Positions 1 to 53,848 of a stretch of 64,000 nucleotides of DNA are shown piece by piece (the stretch's first letter is position 1; every line of letters begins with the position of its first letter). The stretch is from NCBI GenBank assembly GCA_026745465.1, contig JACYXH010000839.1, forward strand, positions 310,001 to 374,000, given 5' to 3'. Origin of the DNA: Lota lota. Taxonomy: Eukaryota; Chordata; Actinopteri; Gadiformes; Lotidae. The notes below the pieces were generated by a model. The model was not told the origin of the DNA, did no database searches, and saw only the letters and a list, made by a program, of their open reading frames with translations. The translations under genes and the position numbers were made by a program.

Positions 1-3000
1 ACACATACACACACAAACACACACACGTACTCACACACACACACACATACACACACAAAAAACACACACATAGACACACACGTACACGCACACACACACA
101 CACACCCACACAAACACACACGCACATAGCCACACACATACTCACAAAAACACACACACATACTACACACACACAGAACCCCACTCAAACCCACTCTCAT
201 AAGCGCTGTCGAGGTCATTGGATCCACACGATGTCAAAACAAGAAACACACACAAACACACATACACACACGCCATCGAGTGGCTGTTATTATTGTTTGT
301 TTATCCCATTGGGCTGAAGCCAGGCAGCCATGCGGTCTCACTATGTTGGAAATCACATTCTGTGTCTATTACTATTGTGACAGCAGTTGTATGTATTGTA
401 ATTACGGCTACATTGTAGAAGGACATGGGCTTGGCTATAGGCTAATGTCCTGCTATATGATCTAGTATCTATCATCGTATATTATCGAGCAACATTGAAA
501 TGGTCATTTACATGTCATGTTCAAGTCCAATTGGTTTGTGTCATGAGGACCAACTTACAAAGCTACTCCAGTGCTAATATTAGCCTGGGTTCACTAACAT
601 TAAAAGCACATATATTAGTCACTCCAATTGTAGGATTTGATTGTTATCAGCCTCACTTGGAATTCGTTTCGGTTTAAAGCGCCTGAGAAATGTGAATGGA
701 AAGGGTTGGGTTGCACACATGAGTCAAATTAGTATCTTGCTAAGTTAATTAACTATACGTTTCTCTCTCTCTCTCTCTCTCTCCCCTCTCTCGCTCTGTG
801 AATACGATACAGTATGTCATGATAATGCTGGGAACAGCTGATTGTGAGCTGAGTAAACTGAGTCTAGCCGGCATCGTGTTGGAGTTGCCAACCAGAAGGA
901 GTTGACATGGGGTTCGTGCCTCCAGCTCCCTGTCCCCTACCTCCTAAGCTCCAGTTCCATATCTCCTACCTCCTAAGCTCCAGTTCCCTATCCCCTACCT
1001 CCTACACTCCAGTTCCCTATCCCCTACCTCCTAAGCTCCAGTTCCCTATCCCCTACCTCCTATTCTCCGGTTTCCTATCCCCTACCTCCTACACTCCAGT
1101 TCCCTATCCCCTACCTCCTAAGCTCCAGTTCCCTATCCCCTACCTCCTAAGCTCCAGTTCCCTATCCCCTACCTCCTAAGCTCCAGTTCCCTATCCCCTA
1201 CCTCCTAAGCTCCAGTTCCCTATCCCCTACCTCCTAAACTGGTCTCTTAGGGCTGAGATGGATCACTTGATCTCCTGATGAGAGCCGTTTCAGCGGTGGG
1301 GTTTAACCCTGTGACCCCAGGGCCCCCAAAGGGCCCAAGAGGTCAACCATAGCCAGGAACCTCTAAACTAAAATTGTCTTTCTCTCGCTGGCTGCTGGGT
1401 ATTATTTTTCAAACTCTTTAGCCACTGAAGAGTTTAGTCGCTGACCTTTCCCGAAACCGCCATCGTGTGTGGAGAACACTGGTTAGTGGTGGGGGTTAGA
1501 GCTAACTACAACCCCTGCTGCCGTGTCTGTTTCCTTCGATCATTTCGATTTTATTTGGCATCATTAAGGATTACTGTTGGTGGTGGAGAGGTCAGCTGCT
1601 TCTATTTAGTTCAGTCTGTTGTCATTTGTTTTTATGAAGGCTCATTGAGGCAAAGGCTTAATACTAGAACGAACTAATGCCGGGGATTCCTTTGTGACTA
1701 ATTTGTATGACTAATATATTAGGCATACAATTAGTCAGAGTTTTATGAAGACCGCAGAGATAATAGCTGGTTTCATGTTGTTGTGTTTTTGTTTCTCCCT
1801 GATACTTTATACGTTATACTAGTGTGCATTAAACTCAAGAAAAACAAAAGACAATTGAAAAACACAAAAGCATTTGTCTTTTTTTTTACGTTTTAATTCA
1901 ACCCCAAATCCTTTTTCAGGGCGTATTTTCCTTCGCCCCAAGAACCACAGATTTTTGGACATTCGCCTTATTTATCCAACATGTGTATTTTTGTCAACAT
2001 ATGCAGAAACACAAAACGTTTGAAAGAACAAGCCGACTAAAAAGCCCAAGGCATCCTGGGAGTGTGGTGAGCTCACTGGCTCTCTGAAACAATACGTGTC
2101 TGTGGAGCCATCCTGTAAAGTGCTTAAGATGTGTGCTTCAGCAGAGGGCCACGGCCACACCACACTGGGGACCCACTCCACACACCACAAGCATTCTGGG
2201 GCCAGCGCTGATTACTCAGCTCTTTAAACTTTATATGTTATGGAATATCTTGAATTCATTTGGACCGTCTTAGAGGAAATAAACACAAGAAAATAAATGG
2301 GGTGGATTATAGCACTCGTGTTGTTAAAGGGAATGCATTTCGTAAAGGGAATCAAGGGAAGTGAAGGTAATCAAGGAGAGTGGATTTATATGTTATGTTT
2401 TGATGATAAATGGGCGAGTTGTGAAGTGGTTTGGTAGGCCGAGAAGATGAGCCTGGAACACAAGCGTGTACGTACTGGCCCAGCTCTGGGCTAGCCATTT
2501 CCATGGGAGCGCTAAAGGAGCACGAAAAGGTAGCTATGAGCAGAACACATAGCAGGCCTGTATACCTGTCTAGTTTAAAAGAAATGAACCGAAGTTTACT
2601 AGTTACCTGTCCATGTAACAACATTCATTAGGGAAAGCAGAAGCCTGATGTCACCAAACCTGCGGCGCGGCTTTTTCTTCTTGCGCAGTGATTCAATGTT
2701 GTAGTCACAACTTTGAGTCCCGACAGCCTCCCCCCCCCCCCCCCCCCCCCCCATGCCTTTGCTTTGAGAAATAGCCTTACACACATGGAGAAACACAGGC
2801 CGGGCTCGTCAGATGGAAAGGCATATTTTTATCCGTGCGTGTTCACCCACCACATAGGCCCCATCTAAAGATTCAGCGTTGTGTGGGTTTAAGTTCTCCA
2901 GCGCTGCCTACACCTGTAGTCTACGGTTTGACGAAGAGGTTCTCTGTACAACGTCCAACCATTCGGGCATTCACGGGTGAAATCGAATCAGTTTGGAAAT

Positions 3001-3885
3001 CAAATCTCTCTCACTGTGTTCAGGTAACAGACTGTAATGCATACTTTTGGCATCGGTGTTCGTCTCTTCACAGCATGTGAGCATGACTTCACCTGTGTGT
3101 GCGTGAGCAGGGGAAATACTGCAGCTTCGGTGCATGCCAGATCCATAAAGGGAAGATTTACAGAAATCTTTACTCGCCCCTTTGACCTGGCATATTGCAG
3201 CTCCACCTCCAGTGAAATGCTGTCCAGTGCCCCGGGCCGCACCTGATGCCAGAACCTTTATCGTCGGAGTTAAGCCCCGTGTTTGAAGATAGTTGGATTT
3301 ACACAATCTTTGCTGAATCCACTCTTGTGTGGTTGAGCCAGAACAACAGAACTTCCCCGTGTGTGTGGGTAGAAAATAGCTGTTTTCAAAACAAGAGCGC
3401 GACTGTTGATCTTGTCTCATGTAATCTTTCAAGTTGTGCAACAAGAGGGGTACTGCGGGTCAATTCAATCATGGTGAACAAACAAATTAGAGGCTAAACC
3501 GAACCATCTGACCATTGATCCAGACTAGCTCTCACACACTTCTCATTTCAGACGTTGTACCTCCACATGTCACTTTGTCAGCTGGACCCCCAAACCCTAG
3601 CCCAGCATATAGGCGCAAGGACTCCTAATTCCTATTCCTATTTCTATTTTATCTTCTCTTTTTTGAATAGCACTGTTCTATTGGCTGCTGTCACCACCTG
3701 AATCTAACTTTCAGGGATTATCAAAGTCCTATTTTATGTTGGAAAAGATGTCTACAAAGGCAGGGCAACTGAACAATAACTGAATCAGTTATCGTTTCAA
3801 ACGGATTCATGTACTGTTCGGTTCGCAGTCCCCCCCCCCCCACACACACACAGCCTGATGTTCCCCCTCTCTCCGCCCTCCCCAG
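1..3885. other. Non-coding flank and/or 5' intron of tead3
   Basis: No recognisable coding exon on either strand. It contains AC-rich repeats (1-182), a CT tract (763-784), a 30-bp-class minisatellite (920-1240), a poly-C run (2731-2752) and otherwise unique AT/GC-mixed sequence. Because the first coding exon has a 3' splice site at 3885, a 5' non-coding exon of tead3 should lie here or outside the window. Confidence 0.5.
920..1240. repeat. Minisatellite, 29-30 bp unit
   Basis: About 10-11 tandem copies of a unit based on CCTATCCCCTACCTCCTAAG followed by CTCCAGTTC, with small variants (ACACTCCAG, ATTCTCCGG). It is open in one frame, giving a false proline-rich protein. Confidence 0.95.
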
Positions 3886-3933
3886 AACCGCTGACAGCTG
3901 GGCTCGCGGGCCGGCCCAGGGGGCGTCGCCACC

Positions 3934-23091
<19,158 letters not shown>

Positions 23092-24146
23092 CCCCACCCC
23101 CCCCACCCCACCCCACCCTCTTGTGAAGAGACCCCCAAAGTGTGACACGAACTCCCCACCGACGGCTCAGCGAACCAGGAAACACCCGGACACTCTTAGG
23201 TCGGACCCACATCCGCAAACGTTTATTCCTCTACGTGGCGATGGGTGAGGAGAACGCGTTTTCAGCCAAGAGCAGCAGCAGAAATAGAATTTAAAGAATT
23301 GAGCAAGTTTTTAATGGTCAGCTATATATATTTTTTAGTATTGAGACACAGACAGATGAAGTACTTATCAACTATGCAATGACAGCAGATGGACACCAAA
23401 ATGTTTTTAATTGAGGGAATGAGGAAGTGTTGGGGTTTGCAATGATTCTTATAGCAATCAAGGGAAAACACTAAGCAAAAAGAGTATGCATGACGTTGTC
23501 AAAGAGCAAAGCACCACAGAAGAAGAAATGTGTTGGTGTTGTTGTTGGTGTTGTTGTTGGTGTTGGTGTTGGTGAGCCACCAACAATTAAAGACAGGACA
23601 ATAAGTGCCTTTTTCTCCAAAGATTACATCCTGACTCGCCACTTTGGAGCGCTTTTAATACTACCTCTTGTTTTTTTTGTTTTTTTTAAGTAAACAGAAA
23701 CAAGCCAGATACAAGTATATTCTGTCATTGAAAAAGAACCAGTGATCCATCATGCATCGTTCTCATAGACCTACAATAGAGCTGTCGAGACCCCAGTCTC
23801 GTCTGGGGTCACACGGGGAAGAAATGGAGTATTTTTATTTTTATTTTCCTTTGTGTGAGTTTTACAAATACAATGATGGAGTTATACAGTCCAAATGTAC
23901 ATAAAGAAGATTGATTGTGTTGCCAATTTCGCCATATCATGTAGCCTTTCGTCTCATCCTGTTTTGTTACACAATAGATAATCAGGTCGTGCCATATTTA
24001 ACTGGTGTATTACAGTTTGGAAACGTCGTACCATTTGCTAGCCTTACTATAACCATCCTTCCATGCTCTTCCCCTGTGTTTGAAGTGCTGTTTTACAACC
24101 TGGTGTGAGAATGACTATCCGTTACAAGCCGTTTCCAAACAGACCC

Positions 24147-24335
24147 TTTAGTGACGTCACAAGCGGGAGTGTCCACCCAGATGCATGCTGGTATGATGAA
24201 TGGATCAGCCTACCAGTTGGTTCAGTCCACCGGACAGGCTGGTAGTTTATCGCTCCGTCATACATCTGGGGGGAGGTGGCTTGTAAAGGTGAGTCAACGC
24301 CACACCTGGTGGTATGATCGGGCCACTTTAAAGAC
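24147..24335. mobile_element. MITE-like palindromic element, copy B (right end eroded)
   Basis: Shares with copy A TTTAGTGACGTCACAAGCGG, GAGTGTCCACCCAGATG, CTACCAGTTGGT.CAGTCCA and GTCATACATCTGGG, but the right terminal repeat has decayed. Located in the tead3 3' UTR region. Confidence 0.7.
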
Positions 24336-24595
24336 ACATCATGGAATGGTGGTTGGACAACAGACGCGCGTCATGTTCTGCCTTATGTAGCCTAACTAAG
24401 ATTGTTTCTGTACTGTGATGTGTGTCCGTGGATGCTAAAGGAATACGTGGTTACATAGGAGTATTTCGTGGGGACTTGCATTCACGCTTGTGATTAACTT
24501 AAACACAGCACGGAGACATTATCGGCTCGATGTAATAAAAAAACGAAACAGAAAATGAACAAATAGCGAACAGCGTGTGGTTGAGTTCTACACGC

Positions 24596-24812
24596 AGAGC
24601 CTTGAGGGACAAAGCCTTTATATTTTTTACTAACATCTTTATACAAGTGCTTACTTTTTAACGGGGGCGTACTCAAGACGGAGCTGCCTTGAGAAGAAAA
24701 GGGATGCTGTCTCTGTGCTGTGGCGTGTGACCATTGATTGTTATTTATATAGGGGTTGGAAACGTGTGGTTACTGGTGATGTATTTGTTGTACTCTTCTG
24801 CAGATGTTAAAA
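24596..24812. repeat. Direct duplication copy 1 (tead3 3' UTR)
   Basis: About 217 bp starting AGAGCCTTGAGGGACAAAGC and ending GCAGATGTTAAAA, repeated at 25677-25891 in the same orientation with about a dozen differences. Confidence 0.93.
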
Positions 24813-24929
24813 GACTCACAGAACTGATACCAAGGACAAAGGGCAGTCTCACTAGACACGCCATGATGTCTGGAGAGGGTGTGCTTGAATCTATATAAAC
24901 TCTCTCTATATATATACACTGTCTATATA

Positions 24930-25006
<77 letters not shown>

Positions 25007-25676
25007 TTATATAGAAAGTATGTTAGAAAACTACAATTTGACTTTCAGTGACCTACTGGTGATTCAGAAGCAATATACAATAGCACTCCTCTATCAGTTT
25101 TCTAAATCTTTTATACAGACAATTTTTTTTATCAAAACGTATGTTTTTTTTAGTTTTTCTGACTCCTGTTTTCTCTTGGACTTTCAGCGGTCGCCATATG
25201 CGCCGCTGAGAATAACGTGTGATCGTTTCGATGTTGATAAAGAATGATGAGATCTCTAATGTATCATATTCAGAATGGTGTAGGCAGTTTGTTTTCTCGT
25301 TTGTTAAATGGTGGTTTACTGTTGTTTTGGTTAATACCATTGTGCATTGCAATTTTATATTTTCTGTTATCTTCTAAATAGGGATTGTAATCAAACAAAA
25401 TGTATCTAACAATAAAAGACGCATTTGGGGCCATTTGTCCCAGAATACATAATAAATGTGTTTTAAAATTTGTTTTGTCCACTTCTTTTCTGGACCACTT
25501 TACCTCGACCTTTTCTTTTTCCATGCTGCTAAGAATAACTGTAGTTTTGAATATACGAATAGAAAAACCCCACCAAACTCCTAATCGAGTTTTGGGCTAT
25601 GCGGGTCATTTTATAACTAATCTTAAATGTATCCGTAATCTTAAATTCTATCTTTAAAGAAGAGATTTTTTTTTAA

Positions 25677-25891
25677 AGAGCCTTGAGGGACAAAGCCTTT
25701 ATATGTTTCACTAACATCTTTATACAAGTGCTTACTTTTTAACGGAGGCGTACTCAAGACGGAGCTGCCTTGAGAGGAAAAGGGATGCCGTCTCTGTGCT
25801 GTGGCGTGGGACCATTGATTGTTATTTATAATCGGGGTTGGAAACGTGTGGTTACTGGTGATGTATTTGTTATCTTGTGCAGATGTTAAAA
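25677..25891. repeat. Direct duplication copy 2
   Basis: About 215 bp nearly identical to 24596-24812, offset 1081 bp. It lies between two candidate poly(A) signals, so only the longer 3' UTR would contain both copies. Confidence 0.93.
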
Positions 25892-25960
25892 TAATCAATG
25901 TTAGCTTCCTGTTTGGAGGGGAAAGCATTTATGCAATGTACAATAAAGTACAAACACACT

Positions 25961-36703
<10,743 letters not shown>

Positions 36704-37164
36704 TCCGGCCCCTGGTCTTTGAAGGAAGCCGTCGTGAAGGAACACCGCAGCACAGAATGTGATGGATGCGTTGGCAGGTGAAAAACGGGTGGAAACATGG
36801 GACTTTTATTCTGAAAATAGAAACAGGTGGAAAATAGGACTTTTAATCTGAAGAAATGCAGGACATAGGATGCTTTTATGGCTTCTGTAGTTTATATTCA
36901 CACTTATGGACTTACCTCTGCTTCCTGTTTATGTATTCGACTCCCATTCTGCATGTATTATGGTCAGGTTTGTGTGTTTTATTTGTATAATGTTTAGGGG
37001 CCCCTTTCATTCCAACCAATAACACAAGTTGTCATTATTTTGGGGCCAATCACCTAATCCTCACTTTTTAATTTATTTTACTTCTGTTTATAGTTCTCAT
37101 TAAGGTTTGCCAATTAAGGAAACACTCTAAACGTATAGTTATCGAAAGGAGGGAGGACTACATT

Positions 37165-37303
<139 letters not shown>

Positions 37304-37392
37304 CTTGTCCATGAGGCTTGGTAGGATAGTGCAGAGCTTCTGCTGCCTTCTATCCGTGACTTTGACTGGTCCAAGTGATATAGATCGAGAGA

Positions 37393-37989
37393 TTAATCCA
37401 AACGATGTTTGGTGGTTGTGAGTAGACACCTGCTATAGAGGAGTGGACTCAGTGCCGCCCCCTGGTGGACCTCTGCTTGTGGTGTGAACGAAGAAAGCCG
37501 GTGATGTTCCGGGTTGCATGTGGTTAGTGTTTGGGTTGTGTAGCATCCGAGGATGTTGTCAGTGGTGCAGCGTTGTTCTCTGAATCGGGCTTGGTGTACT
37601 CCAGGAGGTCTTACTGTTAAGTTTAGGTGCGGAGACGAAGGATGAGTATTCTTTCCGGTGTGACTGATGAGGCTAGCGGTTCTGTAGGTAGTGGGGGGTT
37701 GTGGGTCTTTGTGGATCATTGTGCTTGTCGCTGTTTTCCATGGTGAGGGGAAGTAGCCTGTGGTGAGGCCGGTGGTGGAGAATGTGGTGAGGAAACTCCC
37801 GTAGGAAGCTGGCGCTTGTTTGATAAAGGAGCCGTCCATTTCATCTTCATCGGGTGCCTTGTTTTCACTTTGGCCCCGCTGTGACTTGACTCCAGGACTG
37901 GTCATGGTTTTGACTGAGGTTTTGTCAGAGAGGGAGCAAGTATTGTTTGTGGGTTGAGGATGCGCTGTATTTCTTTGTGGTGCGTTCAT
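37393..37989 (-). pseudogene. Decayed non-LTR retrotransposon reverse transcriptase fragment
   Basis: A 198-codon minus-strand reading frame shows recognisable LINE reverse transcriptase blocks in order: SPWKTATSTMIHKD with YRTASLI (the P.WK.A…I.K…YR..SL block), FREQRCTTDNI (the F.…R.T.D.. block) and VHQGAALSPLLYS (the V.QG..LSP.L. block). The YADD catalytic block and all flanking domains are missing and the sequence between blocks is degraded, so it is a dead fragment. The clade (Jockey/RTE/Rex-like) cannot be set by eye. Confidence 0.7.
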
Positions 37990-39821
37990 AATCCGCTTGA
38001 GTGATCACCGAATGGTTCAGACTGCTGATGACTTCATGACCTACCAGAACCAAGAGCCACCTGGGGTCAATCAGGGGTCACTCTGCCTGCTCTCTCTGCA
38101 TGATGTCATGTTTAGGGTGGTATCACCCAATGAGGTTTAATAGTCATGGTTATGCATAGGGTACAGTAGGAGGAGATTCAATAATCATCAGTCACATTTA
38201 AGTTAAAAGGGTGGTTTTTCCTTATCCCTCAAATATTAATATATAAAAAAGTGTTTATCTGAAAAACATATATCTTCATTGTAACAGATGTCCAAGAACA
38301 AGAGGGAACAACATAAGATAATAGTTATAAAAGGCAAGCCGGAGACACGCTTTCAGTTTAGAAAATAAACAATAAAATACCAATATATCAATGAACAGAC
38401 CAATTAAACAGGCGTTAAAGTTATTTACAAAGAAGGAGTTGCAAATCCATATTTACTGGTAGACATGCTGAACCAATTTCGTAATTAAAATGCATAATTC
38501 TTGATTGTTTGCATGTATCCACGTACCTCGTTTCTTCTAATTCTTCTTTGCCACTTTTTTTTAAGTTAGTCTATATGCAACCAGCATTCGAACACGAGCA
38601 GACCAAAAGTTTTCTCTTTAAATGTCTACTTATTAAAACATAAAACACAAAACTTATACATGGTAAGCACGGTCAAAAAACTGTGTTGCTTCCACGTCTC
38701 TAACTTCGAACTATCAATTACACTATGACGTGGTGCTATCTGACTGGCTAAACATTATTAAATCATGCATTTTAAACAAATACAATATGAATTATAAATT
38801 AAATTATTAACACTAATCCTTATTTGGCTCTTACATATCCTATATTGTAATTAAAACCCGCAAGCTGAAGAAAAGGCTCGATCGGACCATTGTCTGGCCA
38901 AGGTAAGTAATTCACGGCCACGACGCTAGGGGGCGATATTTAATCAAATACTGACTTCTCGTCAATTCCTGAAGAGTCACTCTTGCCAAACGTCTCGGTC
39001 TACTGAAGTACAGGAGTTGTCAGGGTAGTATATTCCCTTCTTTTTATTTTTTTTATTTTAATGACTCAACATTTCGGTAAGTGAAACGCCCTTGTCGAGT
39101 TGAATTCAACCCGCTGAAGGCCTTTGTTCTTTTGTGTGGATTAATTGGAAATTGAGGCAAAGCACGACAGACGAAAAGTTGAAAAACTGGTTAATGTTGA
39201 ACTAAACGCCTAAGCTTCCCACAAAAGGAAGTACGCGGTGTTAAGTGTAATGATAACACTTTACATTTCAGCCGAGCAAAGAACAGTGGTTTTGATTTCA
39301 GGGAGTCCATGGGCTGTGTGCATAGTGTGTAGGCCTTGCTGAACTGCCAGCCATCCACAGGTGTGCGAACACGTTGGAAACCCCGAAGCGCCACCGCACA
39401 ATCACGCCCCAATACGCACTTTCGCTGGCTGCGGCTGCACACGGAGACCACACCAATACCATGCCATTTGACGACCTGTCCAGGCAGGTTAAAACGCGTA
39501 TCCAGCAAATCCGAGGTAATCGGCAGCGCTGTGGCGTATAGGCCTTGTGTGCGCCATGACACGCCTTCAGCTCAGTAGCCTAAACGCACAAAATCTCCGT
39601 TTCCGCATGCGTTCTGCGCTTGGTGTGTTTCGGCAGTAGACCAATTGTGTCTGTTGAGGGCGCGGTCTGGGTCGGGGCAGGGCAGGCCAAGGTAGGGCCC
39701 CATGGGCAGGGCAGGGTCTATTTTATGATCACCGGAGAACACAACACCTGCAACCGCGGACGCCCGAAGTCGCTTGCGTCAGATGTTCTGCCGCACACAC
39801 ACAGACCCAGACGAAGCAAAA

Positions 39822-51688
<11,867 letters not shown>

Positions 51689-52490
51689 ACCGGGGGACGG
51701 ACGGACGGGACCCCGTCCTTCCAGCCTGGAATCGGATCCACCGTAAGGTCTTCCCCCCCCCCCACTGACCATCATCTGGCCCCGTTCCCCGGCCCTTCAC
51801 GTCTCCACGCTCTGCACCACTCTTTCCTGTGGTGTCCATGCGCCACATAATCATATAAATAATCAGTTAACATTGCCTGGCTGATTTCCACTTCTGTTCA
51901 GTGTCGCTCGCGGCAGGCCAAGATAGAGAAATGCCTCTGTTTGTGTTTGTTTTTCGGGTCACTCGCTCGGCGACTCTCTCGGAGTACAGCTCGCTGTTGA
52001 CTACGTCAGGAGCACGTGTTAAGATCCCACTAAATCGCCCAGCGCTCCTAGCCAAACTGGATGGGAACCACTGCACTGACACCTTTTTTAAATGCTCTTC
52101 TTCTCTTGTGTAAATATGTTTACCGGCCATATGTGTGACACTGGAGTCGTTCTCCAAAGGGGAAGCATAAGAAAACGATAACGTAATAAGTATTCTTTCT
52201 TGCAAAATTATTGTAACAAACTTGGTAAAAAATGTAGTTCTAGTTTTCGACGTCGTACATGTTGTTCTAAGCTTTGACCACATGATATCTTGTGACCGAA
52301 TTGTCTGTGCACAGCTAGCCTGTCCCATCTGTTATTAGGTTAAGAGAATGGTTGGATTAGTTTAGAGAGAGATTCAGCAATACTTGCACTGAATACGCCG
52401 ATTTGTTTAAATGAAATGGATGTCCTTAATTACTGCTGTTAACGCTGCAACCTTGTCACTACTAATAAAGAAGGTACTGCTAAAAATACC
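51689..52490 (+). other. pkp1: pkp1 3' UTR with poly(A) signal
   Basis: After the TAG at 51686-51688 no coding sequence is visible. A canonical AATAAA lies at 52464-52469 in AT-rich DNA, giving a 3' UTR of about 0.8 kb. No other gene is seen in this stretch. Confidence 0.6.
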
Positions 52491-52697
52491 GTTGTTGTTT
52501 TTTTGTCTTCGAAGACCTCTGCCGAGATGTCTTGATTTGGCCTTAATGCATTTGACAAATGCAGACTCGCAGATGGGGGGGGGGGGGGGGGGGGGGGGGG
52601 GGTTGCTATACTGATTATTTGATTTAAAGGTGCTGTAGGTTCAATTTGAGAGTTGAAAAGAGAGCAGAACAGAGCAGGAGAACAAGATTTTGAAAAT

Positions 52698-52765
52698 AAG
52701 CAACCCCCCCCAAAAGATTCACCAATCAGCTCATTTCTGACCTGATTGGTCAGAAATGAGCTGTG
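52698..52765. repeat. Short perfect hairpin downstream of pkp1
   Basis: CAGCTCATTTCTGACC and GGTCAGAAATGAGCTG are 16-bp perfect inverted arms around TGATT. It sits just past the pkp1 poly(A) signal, within what looks like an old repeat element. Confidence 0.85.
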
Positions 52766-53434
52766 AACGGTCAAATCTTAATTGGCTCATACAGAGGCAG
52801 GCGCTGTCAACTAGAACGGAGATTATCCGAGCATTTCCCTCAGTAATACCTGCGGATGGCTGTGCCATTTGTATAAATTGCCCTCAAATTATAGCTCTTA
52901 AATCTTCCCAAACAAAGTTTTTTTCGGGTGGGATTATGTGATTGGTCACGGCAGTTGTTATATCAGATTTAATTACCCCTCAATTAGATGACTCAGCGTG
53001 ACGTACCTCGTGACATGGTGTGTTATATAAATCCCATATTCTTAGGTACACGATTATAAAATAACCGTTAACCGGCATCTTCATGCTAATTCTCACTAGT
53101 GTGACGAGGATGGGGTGTCGCTGGTTTCACGCACGTATCTGCTACAGAAACGAATTTCATCGACGGCATCTCCCCGGATCCAAACGAGCGTAATAATGAG
53201 TCAATTATCCCGAGTCTGCCGCCACAGTTGTGTCGACCACGTGAACGCGCGTCTCTGTTGTTGGCAGCTAAACTACATCATCGAGTTTTCAGCGGTGCAG
53301 CGGCTGTCATTAGGGAGGGTGTGGTCTCATGAAAGCCATTGAATCAGCGCGTTTTTCCCACAGACGGCAAAGGGAGGAGGTCGGAAAATACAGTCAGAAT
53401 CACAGCAGTATTGATTCACCTTTAATTCTCTCTC

Positions 53435-53441
<7 letters not shown>

Positions 53442-53531
<90 letters not shown>
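53442..53531. repeat. (AC)n microsatellite between pkp1 and the troponin T gene
   Basis: About 45 AC units in the otherwise unannotated 1.25-kb gap between the two convergent poly(A) signals. Confidence 0.98.
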
Positions 53532-53532
<1 letters not shown>

Positions 53533-53734
53533 GCTTCCCATGTACAGTACGGTGCAGTACGCCCTTTTTTTACTCGCCGTCATTTAGGCAAATCCTCATT
53601 ATTGCGTAATTATAATCATTAACTGTCACATGTATTTCTAGAAGGGATCTTTTCAGAGCCCTTGATTTCCCTCCCATATCGCTCTTTCGTTTGTTTAATT
53701 GGTTACAGAATCAACAATGTCATGTTTGGGTACT

Positions 53735-53740
53735 TTTATT
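53735..53740 (-). terminator. Poly(A) signal of the troponin T gene
   Basis: AATAAA on the minus strand, about 70 nt past the proposed TGA at 53812-53814. It supports the terminal exon. The pkp1 poly(A) signal at 52464 faces it, leaving about 1.25 kb between the two convergent genes. Confidence 0.6.
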
Positions 53741-53811
53741 GTGATATCAGGATGTCCGTGCGTTAGCTTAGCTGTGAGGCCCCCCACGGTTTGTCCGGGA
53801 GAAGTGTGACC

Positions 53812-53848
53812 TCACTTCCTCAAGCCTTTGCTTCGACTTCCCTTTGTA
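53812..53848 (-). CDS. tnnt2: Troponin T terminal coding exon (divergent basic tail)
   Basis: Minus-strand acceptor TTTGTTTTATTTTCAG, then 37 nt completing Ile274 and encoding [11 protein letters not shown] and TGA. The phase (one nucleotide needed) matches the donor of the 41-nt exon 55602-55562. A poly(A) hexamer lies about 70 nt downstream. The usual vertebrate ending (…GRWK) is absent. Homology is weak, so the call rests on phase, splice signal, basic composition and the poly(A) signal. Confidence 0.65.

Larger units (their letters stand above)
23092..25960 (+). other. tead3: tead3 3' UTR and candidate poly(A) signals
   Basis: No gene is visible here. AATAAA hexamers occur at 25411-25416 and 25942-25947, with a weaker AT-rich candidate near 24533, giving a 3' UTR of roughly 2.3-2.9 kb. 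The stretch holds a (GTT/GGT)n run at 23530-23575, a TA-rich microsatellite at 24904-25013, a MITE-like element, and a direct duplication of about 215 bp. Confidence 0.55.

Noticed and set aside
2971-3444. 157-aa minus-strand open frame
   Set aside because: No recognisable domain, no splice context, and composition like the flanking non-coding DNA.
39191-39562. 123-aa minus-strand open frame upstream of pkp1
   Set aside because: No family similarity recognised; overlaps another frame on the plus strand and looks like random open sequence in GC-richer DNA.
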